From positions 124,001 through 188,000 of the forward strand of contig NZ_PGGM01000009.1 of assembly GCF_003010965.1 (NCBI RefSeq): a DNA stretch of 64,000 bases, read 5' to 3'. This document shows positions 1 to 8,946 of this stretch, piece by piece. The notes beneath the pieces are model-generated. The model had not been told where the DNA came from. It saw nothing but the letters and a program-made list of their open reading frames with translations, and searched no databases. Each line of letters starts with the position of its first letter. Positions within the stretch are counted from its first letter, which is position 1. A program made the translations under genes and the position numbers. The stretch is from Phyllobacterium sophorae. Lineage in GTDB: Bacteria > Pseudomonadota > Alphaproteobacteria > Rhizobiales > Rhizobiaceae.

Positions 1-1747
1 GGTTGGGCTGGTTCTGCGGAATGAAATCCTGCGGAGCACCGGGGACACTGTAATCATAGGCCCAGCGATAGACCACCGGAAGTTCCTTGCCCCAGTTGCC
101 ATGGGGTGGTGGGGTTGTGGGGGTCTGCCATTCAAGGGTCGTCGCTCGCCATGGATTGCCGCCCGCTTCCTTGCCGTGCCGCAGGCTCCAGACCAGATTA
201 AACAGGAACAGCATTTGCGCTGCACCCACCGTGAGCGCCATTAGCGTGATGAATACATTCAGATCATGAGCCGATGGGGGGTTAACTGCCGACTCGCCCA
301 GTTCATAATAACGCCGGGGTGCTCCGAGCAGACCCAGATAATGCATGGGGAAGAAGATGAGATAAGCACCAAGGAACGTGACCCAGAAATGGATCCGTCC
401 CATGATCTCGTCCAGCATGCGTCCCGTGATCTTGGGATACCAGTGATAGATCGCACCGAATATGACCATAATTGGTGCGACGCCCATCACCATGTGAAAA
501 TGCGCGACAACAAACATCGTATCGGAAAGCGGGACGTCGACGACCACGTTGCCGAGAAACAGCCCCGTCAGGCCGCCATTGACGAAGGTAACGATGAAAC
601 CAAGGGCAAACAGCATTGGGATGGTGAGATGGATATCGCCGCGCCACAGTGTGAGCACCCAATTATAAACCTTGATAGCGGTTGGAACCGCGATGATCAG
701 TGTCGTGGTTGCGAAGAAGAATCCGAAGTTCGGGTTCATGCCGCTGACATACATGTGATGCGCCCAGACGATGAAACTCAGCGCACCAATGATGACGATC
801 GCCCATACCATCATGCGATAGCCAAAAATATTTTTTCGTGCGTGAGTGCTGATCAGATCGGAGACAATGCCGAAGGCCGGCAGAGCGACGATGTAGACTT
901 CAGGATGGCCGAAGAACCAGAACAGGTGCTGGAAGAGAATTGGGCTGCCACCGCCATGCTGTAGTTGTGTGCCCATTTCAACAATCGCCGGCATGAAAAA
1001 GCTGGTACCGAGAACAAGGTCGAAGAGCATCATGACCGAGGCAACAAACAGGGCAGGGAAGGCCAATAGCGCCATGACCGTTGCGGTAAAGATGCCCCAA
1101 ATCGTCAAGGGCATGCGCATCAGCGTCATCCCGCGCGCACGGCCTTGCAAGACTGTGACCACGTAGTTCAACCCGCCCATGGTAAAGCCGATAATGAACA
1201 GAATGAGTGAAACCAGCATCAGGATGATGCCCCCACTCTGACCGCCGGGCGTGCCGGAAAGTATTGCTTGAGGTGGATAGAGCGTCCAGCCGGCGCCTGT
1301 CGGGCCGCCTGGCACAAAAAAGCCCGCAGCCAGAACGAGCACTGCAAGGAGATAAAGCCAGTAACTCAGCATGTTTGCATAAGGGAACACCATGTCCCGC
1401 GCACCCAGCATCAGCGGGATCAGATAATTGCCGAAACCACCCAGAAACAGTGCAGTCAGCAGGTAAATCACCATGATCATGCCGTGCATGGTAATGAACT
1501 GGTAATAGCGGTCAGCGTCGATGAAGGTGAAATAACCAGGGAAACCCAACTGCAATCGCATCAACCATGACAACACAAGCGCCACAAGTCCGATCGATAT
1601 TGCGGTTAGCGAATACTGGATGGCTATGACCTTTGCGTCCTGACTGAAGACATAGGTCGTCCACCAGCTGTGCGGGTGGTAAAGCTCGACATCTTCGACT
1701 TCCGCTGCCGGGACGGTGTCGTCAATGCTGGATGGAATGTTGACCAT
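1..1747 (-). CDS. ctaD: Cytochrome c oxidase subunit I (partial, C-terminus outside window)
   Basis: Catalytic subunit of an aa3-type terminal oxidase in the inner membrane, reducing O2 with electrons from cytochrome c and pumping protons. The minus-strand reading starts at ATG 1747 (MVNIPSSIDD) and stays open to the window edge, giving about 582 residues. Visible family motifs are the low-spin haem His in TMHGMIMVIY, the CuB/Tyr segment FFGHPEVYIV, the CuB pair in WAHHMYVSG and the haem ligands in AHFHMVMG. About a dozen hydrophobic helices follow one another. It lies 52 bp downstream of subunit II on the same strand, so the two are probably co-transcribed. The C-terminal end is missing only because the window stops. 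Confidence 0.93.
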   Translation of the reverse strand, partial: MVNIPSSIDDTVPAAEVEDVELYHPHSWWTTYVFSQDAKVIAIQYSLTAISIGLVALVLSWLMRLQLGFPGYFTFIDADRYYQFITMHGMIMVIYLLTALFLGGFGNYLIPLMLGARDMVFPYANMLSYWLYLLAVLVLAAGFFVPGGPTGAGWTLYPPQAILSGTPGGQSGGIILMLVSLILFIIGFTMGGLNYVVTVLQGRARGMTLMRMPLTIWGIFTATVMALLAFPALFVASVMMLFDLVLGTSFFMPAIVEMGTQLQHGGGSPILFQHLFWFFGHPEVYIVALPAFGIVSDLISTHARKNIFGYRMMVWAIVIIGALSFIVWAHHMYVSGMNPNFGFFFATTTLIIAVPTAIKVYNWVLTLWRGDIHLTIPMLFALGFIVTFVNGGLTGLFLGNVVVDVPLSDTMFVVAHFHMVMGVAPIMVIFGAIYHWYPKITGRMLDEIMGRIHFWVTFLGAYLIFFPMHYLGLLGAPRRYYELGESAVNPPSAHDLNVFITLMALTVGAAQMLFLFNLVWSLRHGKEAGGNPWRATTLEWQTPTTPPPHGNWGKELPVVYRWAYDYSVPGAPQDFIPQNQPN

Positions 1748-1799
1748 CAATAGCCTCCCTGTTGTCTCGATCGCTCCTCCTCCCGAGGAACGATGCCAC

Positions 1800-2612
1800 T
1801 CAATTCGTCGTCTGCACTTCCCCCGCCATCATTTGCGTGAATGTCTGCTGTTGCTGCAGCCAATTCTGATAGTCGGCTTCCGTGTCGACGACGACGGTTC
1901 CGCGCATCTGGGGGTGGCCAACGCCGCATAGTTCTGCGCAAAGAACCTCGAAGGTCCCTGTTCGGGTCGGTGTAAACCAGAAATAGGTGACCATGCCTGG
2001 AACCATGTCCATCTTGGCTCGGAATTCAGGTACATAGAAGTCGTGCAACACATCGATGGAGCGCAGCAGCATCTTAACCGGCTTCCCGACCGGTACGTGC
2101 AGTTCGCCGCCCGATATGATGATATCATCAAGACCGGCAGCGTCATTCTTGTTCAGTCCCAAAGGATTCTCAGTGCTGACATCGCGGGTCTCTGACGTTC
2201 CCAGCTTTCCATTGGCTCCGGGAAGGCGATAGCTCCACAGCCATTGCTGCCCGACCACTTCAACCTCGGTTGCATCGCTGGGAACCGTAACAAACTGGTT
2301 CCAAACGAACAGGCCAGGCGCCAGCATGGCGACGACGCCAATGGTGGTTACCGTGGCAAGCCAGAACTCCAGTTTTCTGTTTTCCGGTTCATAATGAGCA
2401 CGGTTTCCTGGCTTGTGCCGAAAGCGGAAAACACAATAGGCAACAAACAACACCACTGCGGTGAACACAAATCCGGTGATCCAGAATGTAATGATGATTG
2501 TGTTATCGATGTAATGCCAGTTTGACGCGATAGGCGTCCACCACCACGGACTCAGCAAATGAAACAGAACTGACGCAAACGCTACTAGAACCAGAATAAG
2601 TACGACAGCCAT
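1800..2612 (-). CDS. coxB: Cytochrome c oxidase subunit II
   Basis: Carries the CuA centre that takes electrons from cytochrome c and passes them to subunit I. The 270 residues contain three hydrophobic segments (about 1-25, 35-65 and 85-110) and then a periplasmic cupredoxin domain. The CuA ligands are seen as the His of VLHDFYVPEF and the motif CAELCGVGHPQM, which supplies two Cys, Glu, His and Met. The ATG at 2612 follows a GGAGGGG ribosome-binding site. It is first in a two-gene unit with subunit I. No subunit III or haem-A assembly gene is visible on this side of the window. The C-terminus after the CuA motif is short. Confidence 0.93.
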   Translation of the reverse strand: MAVVLILVLVAFASVLFHLLSPWWWTPIASNWHYIDNTIIITFWITGFVFTAVVLFVAYCVFRFRHKPGNRAHYEPENRKLEFWLATVTTIGVVAMLAPGLFVWNQFVTVPSDATEVEVVGQQWLWSYRLPGANGKLGTSETRDVSTENPLGLNKNDAAGLDDIIISGGELHVPVGKPVKMLLRSIDVLHDFYVPEFRAKMDMVPGMVTYFWFTPTRTGTFEVLCAELCGVGHPQMRGTVVVDTEADYQNWLQQQQTFTQMMAGEVQTTN

Positions 2613-2749
2613 TCCTTGTCCCCTCCCTGCCGCAATCGGCTGTGGACATGAACTTGCAATCTGTAGAAACTCAAGCCTAACATTGCACGAAGAAGAAAAA
2701 CAGGCAATCGGGCTGGAAGACGCATAGGATCACCTGTTATCCTCTGCAA

Positions 2750-3697
2750 TCATCCGTTTGCAGCGCGTAAGACATCCTCTGACTGGACTTCATGCAAGGC
2801 AGTATTTGTTGCTGCTTTCAGGACATCGACAAACGCCCGCAGATTGGCAGGGACCTGCCGGCGGCTGGGATGAAACAGATAGAAGCCGGGAAAAGGAGGT
2901 GACCATTCCTGGAGCAGCGGGACAAGCCGCCCGCTCGCAATATCATCCTGCATCCATTCTTCCATCCACAGTGTGATCCCCATGCCGTCGCGCGCGGCAC
3001 GAAGAGCCACGCCGCAGTCATTGACAGTGAGTGAACCTTTAACCGCAACTTCGAACCATTTTCCGTCTTTCGCGAATTCCCAGTTGTAAAGCGTCTCACG
3101 GCCTGGTTGCTTCCAGGTGATGCAAGAATGATGCTGCAAATCGCCGGGTGTCTGCGGCGCGCCATTTCTGCGAAGATAATCTGGAGTCGCGACGGCAACT
3201 TGGCGCAAATCGGGGCCGATCCGGATCGCGATCATATCTTTCTCGATATACTCGCCAAGCCTAATACCGGCATCAAACCCACGCGCAAATATGTCATCAA
3301 TAGCTTCGTCGCTTATGAGCTCAAGGTTGATATCCGGGTGGAGTTCCTGGAAACGAGGCAGGATCGGTTGAATGAGGTAGTTGATGGCCATATGCTGTGC
3401 ACAGATGCGGAGGGTGCCGAACGGCTTGTCACGCAGGTTACCGATCTCCTCGAGTGCAGCATCAAATTCGTCGAACAACGGCAGGATTCTGTCGAGCAAA
3501 TGACTGCCGGCTTCAGTCAGTGTCACGCTGCGGGTGGTCCTGTTGAACAGCCGGACCCCGAGCCGCTTCTCGAGATCGCGAATGATCTGACTCAATGCCG
3601 ATGGCGAGACACCTATATCCCTTGCCGTACCGGAAAAGCTTCGGTGTTTGGCAATCGCCGCAAATGCCTTGAGACTGGAAAACTCGCTGCCGCGCAT
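2750..3697 (-). CDS. LysR-family transcriptional regulator
   Basis: A 315-residue LysR-type regulator: winged HTH at about residues 3-62 (SGTARDIGVSPSALSQIIRD is the recognition region) and a periplasmic-binding-like effector domain from about 90 to 300. I chose ATG 3697 rather than the in-frame GTG at 3721 because AAGAAGG lies about 6 bases before the ATG and the protein then begins MRGSEFSSLKAF, as family members do. Its target is unknown. It is divergent from the dual-protease gene across 336 bp and lies upstream of the cox pair on the same strand, so either could be its target. The AT-rich upstream region has two TATAAT-like hexamers around 3730-3755. Confidence 0.88.
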   Translation of the reverse strand: MRGSEFSSLKAFAAIAKHRSFSGTARDIGVSPSALSQIIRDLEKRLGVRLFNRTTRSVTLTEAGSHLLDRILPLFDEFDAALEEIGNLRDKPFGTLRICAQHMAINYLIQPILPRFQELHPDINLELISDEAIDDIFARGFDAGIRLGEYIEKDMIAIRIGPDLRQVAVATPDYLRRNGAPQTPGDLQHHSCITWKQPGRETLYNWEFAKDGKWFEVAVKGSLTVNDCGVALRAARDGMGITLWMEEWMQDDIASGRLVPLLQEWSPPFPGFYLFHPSRRQVPANLRAFVDVLKAATNTALHEVQSEDVLRAANG

Positions 3698-4033
3698 TCT
3701 GCACCTTCTTCTTAAAGACACTTCTGAATTATAATCAATTAATTAAACTATAATCCAACTCAATACTGATAGGAAGAGAACAACGCGGCGCGGCGCGAGC
3801 TGGTGAAAAATTTACGTGGGACTATGCTTATCTTTAACGCTAAAAGTCTGTTTCATTTGCCTGGATGTAAACTCTGTGATTAATTTGTATTGGAATACTA
3901 TAGTTTGTTTGAAATGCAGTGCCGAAATCCAAAGCCGTAAGAATTCGGATTGTGATTCTGGTGTCTGATTGGCGTGTGAGCGTTACTTGAAGCCGCGCGA
4001 TACAAATATCGCGCCGTTTGTTGGGGGCGGGAC
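3698..4033. other. Divergent intergenic region between LysR gene and protease gene
   Basis: This gene-free stretch holds the promoters for the LysR gene (minus) and the dual-protease gene (plus). The part nearest the LysR gene is AT-rich with repeated TAATTAATTA and TATAAT-like words. The part nearest the protease gene carries a perfect hairpin, listed separately. No credible ORF was found. Confidence 0.6.
3995..4014 (+). promoter_or_regulatory. Perfect inverted repeat in the leader of the dual-protease gene
   Basis: Arms GCGCGATA and TATCGCGC are exact reverse complements around a CAAA loop, ending 19 bases before the ATG at 4034. It could be an operator or an mRNA hairpin that limits translation. 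There is no T-tract after it, so it is not an obvious terminator. Confidence 0.5.
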
Positions 4034-7000
4034 ATGGCTGAAGCAACAAGCGCACGGCGTGTGCTGGTCAAGACTACGGCAGTGATTGCTGGCCAACGCT
4101 TGGCTCCCGGTACCGCAAAAACGGCTTTCACGGCCGAACCACTTTTTAAAAGCATAGGCCATGAGGCTGCTTTGGGTCTCTCGGCCGGTGCGACATGGCA
4201 CGTCCTTTCAGCACCGGACGATGATGGTACGAATCCTTGGGATATCTGCCATTCCCTGCTTTCCAGCGGACTGGGCGTGACGGGCGGTTCAGTAGAATTC
4301 GCTGAGCCGGATCTGCAGCAGCGCTGGTTGATGGGGGATGAGAAAGCCCTGGGCATCGGATTGACGGCGGGATGCGATCGGGCCAGTCCGCAAAGCTCGA
4401 ACTATCCACGCGACGCAGATAATTTCTGGCTGAAGAAGCGCAGCCATTCCCAGTTTGATGATGCACTTGCAGAGGTGGGGCAGCCTGGCGATCGAAACCG
4501 GGTGCGCATCGCCCATTTGGATACCGGATACGATCCGCGGCATCGCAGTCTGCCTGCTCATATGAATTTGCGCCTCCAACGGAATTTTGTCGAGGCAGAC
4601 CGGCCAAACGATGCGACAGACACCACATCGGAAACGGCCTTATCAAATCCCGGTCATGGAACGGGGACGTTGAGCATCCTTGCAGGCAAGGCTTTTGGCT
4701 CGACGTCAACTATCGGATGTGCACCGAACGCAGAGGTGGTGCCTGTGCGCGTGGCCAATAGCGTTGTCCTGTTCTCCAATAGCTCGATCGCCAAGGCAAT
4801 GGATTACATTCACGGCTTATGTGCCAATCCAGCGACCCGCGTTCACGTCATTACGATGAGCATGGGAGGGCTGGCTTCGCGGGCATGGGCGGACGCCGTC
4901 AACGCTCTTTATGAACGCGGCGTGTTCATTGTTGCGGCTGCAGGCAACAACTTTGCAAACTTGCCGACGCGCAACATTGTCTATCCAGCGAGGTTCAATA
5001 GGGTCGTTGCAGCCTGTGGTGTGATGGCAAATCATGCGCCTTACGCCGATTTGCCGGCGGCTATCATGGCCGGCAATTACGGACCCGCCTCAAAGATGAA
5101 GACCGCCATCGCGGCTTGCACACCGAACACACCCTGGGCTCGAAAAGGCTGTCCCGCCATCGTCGACTTTGATGGAAATGGCACCTCATCGGCCACACCG
5201 CAGGTGGCTGCGTCTGCAGCGCTCTGGATTCAGAACAATATGACCAGACTTGCCGCGTATCGTGAGGACTGGATGCGCGCGGAAGCGGTCCGTCAGGCCT
5301 TGTTCCTATCGGCCCGGACAGGCGGAGATTTGCGCCGTCTCGGACGCGGTGAACTCCAGGCGCTCGCCGCCTTGGACATTTTGCCAGCGAGAGCATCGGA
5401 TCTCGTGAAGGCGCCTGTCGATAGTGCCAGTTTCTCCATTTTGAATGTGCTGACCGGAGTGGATTTTGGGGCAACATCCGAGCCGGGCCGTCAAATGCTC
5501 GAGCTTGAGGCGCTTCAGCTGTCCCAATCAGCGGGTGTCGAGGCGGTGCTTCCTGATCCCTCCATCGATCCGCAATCGCTTAGCACAAAGGACAAGCTGA
5601 ATATTGCAGAAGCACTGCTGGCGCAGCCGGGCATCTCGCAAACATTGCGCGAGACACTGGCAGGCGCGATGCGTACCTCGGCACCCGTGACGTCGCTTCC
5701 GGTCGCCGAAGATGCAGTAACCCGGTTTCACCTTAAAGCTGCCATGGATCCGGACGTGCCGGCCCCGATGCGCCGCCGCCTGCGAGTCTTTGCCTTCGAT
5801 CCGTCGCTTGCAACGGACCCGGACACCGTCGCAATAAATCAGGCGACTTTGGACGTTAAGTGGGAGCCGGGCCTGAATCCTGGACCTGTGGGCGAGTATA
5901 TCGAAGTTATCGATATAGACCCGGCCAGTCGCTGCGCCTACGCCCCCGTGGATCTGAACCACAAGCATCTCTTGCCGCAGGACGGGCTGGCTCCATCGGA
6001 AGGAAACCCGCAGTTTCATCAGCAGATGACCTACGCAGTCGCGATGAGGACGATCGAATATTTTGAACGCGCGCTTGGACGATCAGCCCTTTGGTCGCCG
6101 CGTTTAACAATAATGGCTGGCAGATTGCATCAGCAATATGTCCAGCGTCTGCGGATCTATCCGCATGCGACCCGCGCTCGGAATGCGTACTACAGCCCGG
6201 ATCGAAAGGCCCTCCTTCTCGGCTATTTTACCGCCGCAGAGAAAACGGCGGGCCTGGGACTTCCTCACGGGGTTGTTTTCACAGCTCTGTCCCATGACGT
6301 TATTGCCCACGAGACGACGCACGCCCTGTTGGATGGTCTACATACCCGTTTTCGCGAACCAACCAATCCGGATGTGTTGGCTTTTCACGAAGCATTCGCG
6401 GATATTGTAGCTCTATTCCAGCACTTCACCTTGCCGGAGGCACTGCGTCATCAGATCAGCCGTACCCGAGGTGACCTCAGCCAAGAGAATCTGCTTGCCG
6501 AACTTGCCATTGAATTTGGCCAGGCTGTGAGTGGTGGCTACGGGGCGCTCCGGGACGCCATAGGAACACGTGACAAGGACGATAACTGGGTAGCCAGGAA
6601 ACCCCAGCCCACGGATTATGATGCCAGCAAGGAACCGCACGCCCTTGGGGCGGTGTTGGTGTCTGCGGTCTTCGCTGCTTTCCTCTCGATCTACAAGGCA
6701 AGGATGACGGATCTGGTAAGGTTGGCAACACAGGGTGCCGGCGTTTTGCCGCCAGGCGATATCCCAATCGATCTTGCCAACCGCATGGCGGACGAAGCGA
6801 GTAAGGTGGCGGGGCAGGTTCTGAAAATGTGCATACGGGCACTGGATTATTGTCCGCCTGTGGACATCACCTTCGGGGATTACCTGCGGGCACTCATAAC
6901 GGCCGATCGCGACCTCGTGCCAGATGATCCCCGGGGTTATCGCGTTGCCTTTGTGGCGGCCTTCCGGGACCGGGGCATCTATCCGTCCGGCGTCCGGCAC

Positions 7001-7594
7001 CTGTCTCCAGGCAATCTTGTCTGGGAGTCGCCACCGCTTCCTCTGAGAAATCTTTCAGAGATCGTTACGCGAATGAAGCTGACTTGGAATCTGGACAGCG
7101 ATCGGCGATCCGCCTACGAGGTGTCACAGAAGAATGCTGCAACTTTTCACGCTTGGCTTATTTCTTCCAAGCAGGTTTCAGATGATGAACTTGCAGTGCT
7201 CGGACTAGTGCGGCGAAGCCAGCCCATGACGATCGGAAATATCAAAGGCACCATACGGGGCATAGAGGTTCATTCCGTGCGCCCTGCACGGCGCATTGGC
7301 CCCGATGGCCAGAGCCGAACGGATCTCGTTGTAGAGATCACCCAGACTTTCAAGCCGGATGCAGACCAAGGCGGACTCTATCGTGGTGGTTGCACGCTTA
7401 TCATAGATCTTGAGACGAATACTGTCCGCTATTGCATCAGGAAGCGCGTTACGAGTGCCCAGCGATTGAGCCAGCAAGCGGCATTTCGCTTGCAACAAGA
7501 CTTCGGCCTGAGGCTGCAATACTTCAGTGAGTCTCCAGCGGGCAATGAACCTTTTGCATTGCTGCACGGTGCATTGGGAGGCAAGGGTGGCTAA
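4034..7594 (+). CDS. Cytosolic dual protease: S8 subtilisin-like plus gluzincin (HExxH) metallopeptidase domains
   Basis: A single 1186-residue polypeptide with two protease signatures. The subtilisin triad is Asp163 (HLDTGYDP), His208 (NPGHGTGT) and Ser385 (GNGTSSATPQ), with the oxyanion-type Asn in AAAGNN. From about residue 600 a thermolysin-like region carries HETTH (His759, Glu760, His763) and, 23 residues on, HEAFAD, whose Glu786 fits the third zinc ligand. No signal peptide or membrane segment is seen, so it is probably cytosolic. The C-terminal 200 residues are not recognised. The next gene, an MBL-fold hydrolase, overlaps it by 8 bases, which implies translational coupling. Protease-MBL pairs are known from some bacterial conflict systems; a role here is inference only. 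Confidence 0.85.
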   Translation: MAEATSARRVLVKTTAVIAGQRLAPGTAKTAFTAEPLFKSIGHEAALGLSAGATWHVLSAPDDDGTNPWDICHSLLSSGLGVTGGSVEFAEPDLQQRWLMGDEKALGIGLTAGCDRASPQSSNYPRDADNFWLKKRSHSQFDDALAEVGQPGDRNRVRIAHLDTGYDPRHRSLPAHMNLRLQRNFVEADRPNDATDTTSETALSNPGHGTGTLSILAGKAFGSTSTIGCAPNAEVVPVRVANSVVLFSNSSIAKAMDYIHGLCANPATRVHVITMSMGGLASRAWADAVNALYERGVFIVAAAGNNFANLPTRNIVYPARFNRVVAACGVMANHAPYADLPAAIMAGNYGPASKMKTAIAACTPNTPWARKGCPAIVDFDGNGTSSATPQVAASAALWIQNNMTRLAAYREDWMRAEAVRQALFLSARTGGDLRRLGRGELQALAALDILPARASDLVKAPVDSASFSILNVLTGVDFGATSEPGRQMLELEALQLSQSAGVEAVLPDPSIDPQSLSTKDKLNIAEALLAQPGISQTLRETLAGAMRTSAPVTSLPVAEDAVTRFHLKAAMDPDVPAPMRRRLRVFAFDPSLATDPDTVAINQATLDVKWEPGLNPGPVGEYIEVIDIDPASRCAYAPVDLNHKHLLPQDGLAPSEGNPQFHQQMTYAVAMRTIEYFERALGRSALWSPRLTIMAGRLHQQYVQRLRIYPHATRARNAYYSPDRKALLLGYFTAAEKTAGLGLPHGVVFTALSHDVIAHETTHALLDGLHTRFREPTNPDVLAFHEAFADIVALFQHFTLPEALRHQISRTRGDLSQENLLAELAIEFGQAVSGGYGALRDAIGTRDKDDNWVARKPQPTDYDASKEPHALGAVLVSAVFAAFLSIYKARMTDLVRLATQGAGVLPPGDIPIDLANRMADEASKVAGQVLKMCIRALDYCPPVDITFGDYLRALITADRDLVPDDPRGYRVAFVAAFRDRGIYPSGVRHLSPGNLVWESPPLPLRNLSEIVTRMKLTWNLDSDRRSAYEVSQKNAATFHAWLISSKQVSDDELAVLGLVRRSQPMTIGNIKGTIRGIEVHSVRPARRIGPDGQSRTDLVVEITQTFKPDADQGGLYRGGCTLIIDLETNTVRYCIRKRVTSAQRLSQQAAFRLQQDFGLRLQYFSESPAGNEPFALLHGALGGKGG

Positions 7595-8927
7595 GAGGAA
7601 GAGAATTGCCAAATCCCAAGCGTCCGGCGCGGGTAAGGATCATCGAGCTACGGTCCGCATGTACAGGCAGGGCATGGGTGACTGTTTCCTGATCACAATC
7701 CCGCGCAAGAATAAAAAGCCATTCCGAATCCTTATCGATTGCGGTGTCATTCTCGGCACCAGCGATGCGGCCGGGAAAATGATCCAGGTCGCCAAGGATG
7801 TCGCCGAGGAAGCCGAAGGGCACATTGATATTCTCCTGGCAACGCACCAGCATTGGGATCACCTCTCCGGGTTTGTCCAAGCTTTTGAAATGTTCGCGAC
7901 GTTGACGGTAGATGAGGTCTGGGTTGCATGGACCGAGGATCCGGATGACGTTCTCGCCGGCGAACTGCGGCGGGAACGTGTCCAGGCAATTGCGGCTCTC
8001 AAATTGAGTGCCGCAGCAATGACGATGGCTGGCGATGAGGCTGGTGCGGGTGAGATTGGCGATCTGCTCGGATTTTTCGGTGCGGCAGGGGGTGCATCCA
8101 CTCAAGATGCATTGAATGCAGTCATGAAAATGGGAAAAGTGCGCTACTGCCGTGCGACGGACGATCCCGTCCATCTTTCAGATACTGACATCAGGCTTTA
8201 TATCCTGGGGCCACCCCATGATCCCAAGCAGATACGGAAAACTCTCCCATCGGCGCGCGATCCAGAGACATATGGTGTTGCCGCGCATCAACTTGGCGCA
8301 AGCGTGTCGGCGGCGCTCAACCCTGATGACAACAGCACACCGTTCAGTGATATCCGATCAATCCCTCTTTCAATCACAAAGGGAATGGATTTCTTTCGAA
8401 AGTGGTATTGGGGACCGGGTGACAGCGCGCTCGACTGGCGCAAGATCGACACGGCATGGCTTGATGGGGCTTCGGAGCTTGCCCTGGCTCTTGACAGTGC
8501 AACGAACAACACAAGTCTTGTGCTTGCGATCGAACTTTCGGACGGCGATGTCCTGTTGTTCGTAGCGGACGCGCAAGTTGGGAACTGGCTGTCATGGCGG
8601 GAACTCAGTTGGGAGGTGCAAGGCAGGAAAGTCACCGGGCCGGATCTGCTCGCGCGAACCGTTTTCTACAAGGTCGGACACCATGGAAGCCATAATGCGA
8701 CGCTGCGCGCGGATGGCCTTGAGCTAATGAAGAATTTGTCGATCGCAGCCATTCCGGTCGACCATGCTATGGCTATTAAGAAGCGATGGGGCAAGATACC
8801 GCTTCCGGAATTGGTGGCAGCACTTGAACGTGCGGCCAAGGGCGGTGTTATCCGTATCGACGAAACCCCCGATCCGCCACTTCGAAATGTTACGGCGACG
8901 GATTTGTACTTCGACATTTCGTTTTGA
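7587..8927 (+). CDS. ComEC-like metallo-beta-lactamase-fold hydrolase
   Basis: An MBL-fold protein of 446 residues. The metal-binding motif THQHWDH gives His87, His89, Asp91 and His92, and the ComEC/Rec2-type motif GHHGSHN lies at about 364-370. I chose GTG 7587 over the longer ATG 7527 because GGGAGG precedes it and the extension is a shadow of the protease gene. The overlap with that gene is 8 bases. A large insert between the motifs (about 110-330) is not recognised. There is no signal peptide. Such ComEC-like domains are often nucleases or phosphodiesterases, but the substrate cannot be read from the sequence. It converges on the cyclase gene with a 19-bp gap. Confidence 0.85.
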   Translation: MAKRKRIAKSQASGAGKDHRATVRMYRQGMGDCFLITIPRKNKKPFRILIDCGVILGTSDAAGKMIQVAKDVAEEAEGHIDILLATHQHWDHLSGFVQAFEMFATLTVDEVWVAWTEDPDDVLAGELRRERVQAIAALKLSAAAMTMAGDEAGAGEIGDLLGFFGAAGGASTQDALNAVMKMGKVRYCRATDDPVHLSDTDIRLYILGPPHDPKQIRKTLPSARDPETYGVAAHQLGASVSAALNPDDNSTPFSDIRSIPLSITKGMDFFRKWYWGPGDSALDWRKIDTAWLDGASELALALDSATNNTSLVLAIELSDGDVLLFVADAQVGNWLSWRELSWEVQGRKVTGPDLLARTVFYKVGHHGSHNATLRADGLELMKNLSIAAIPVDHAMAIKKRWGKIPLPELVAALERAAKGGVIRIDETPDPPLRNVTATDLYFDISF

Positions 8928-8946
8928 TTGCCCGCCGGAACCTGTA

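Noticed and set aside
266-964. 232-codon plus-strand reading in the first kilobase
   Set aside because: It lies antisense to cytochrome oxidase subunit I, whose haem and copper ligands are clear on the minus strand.
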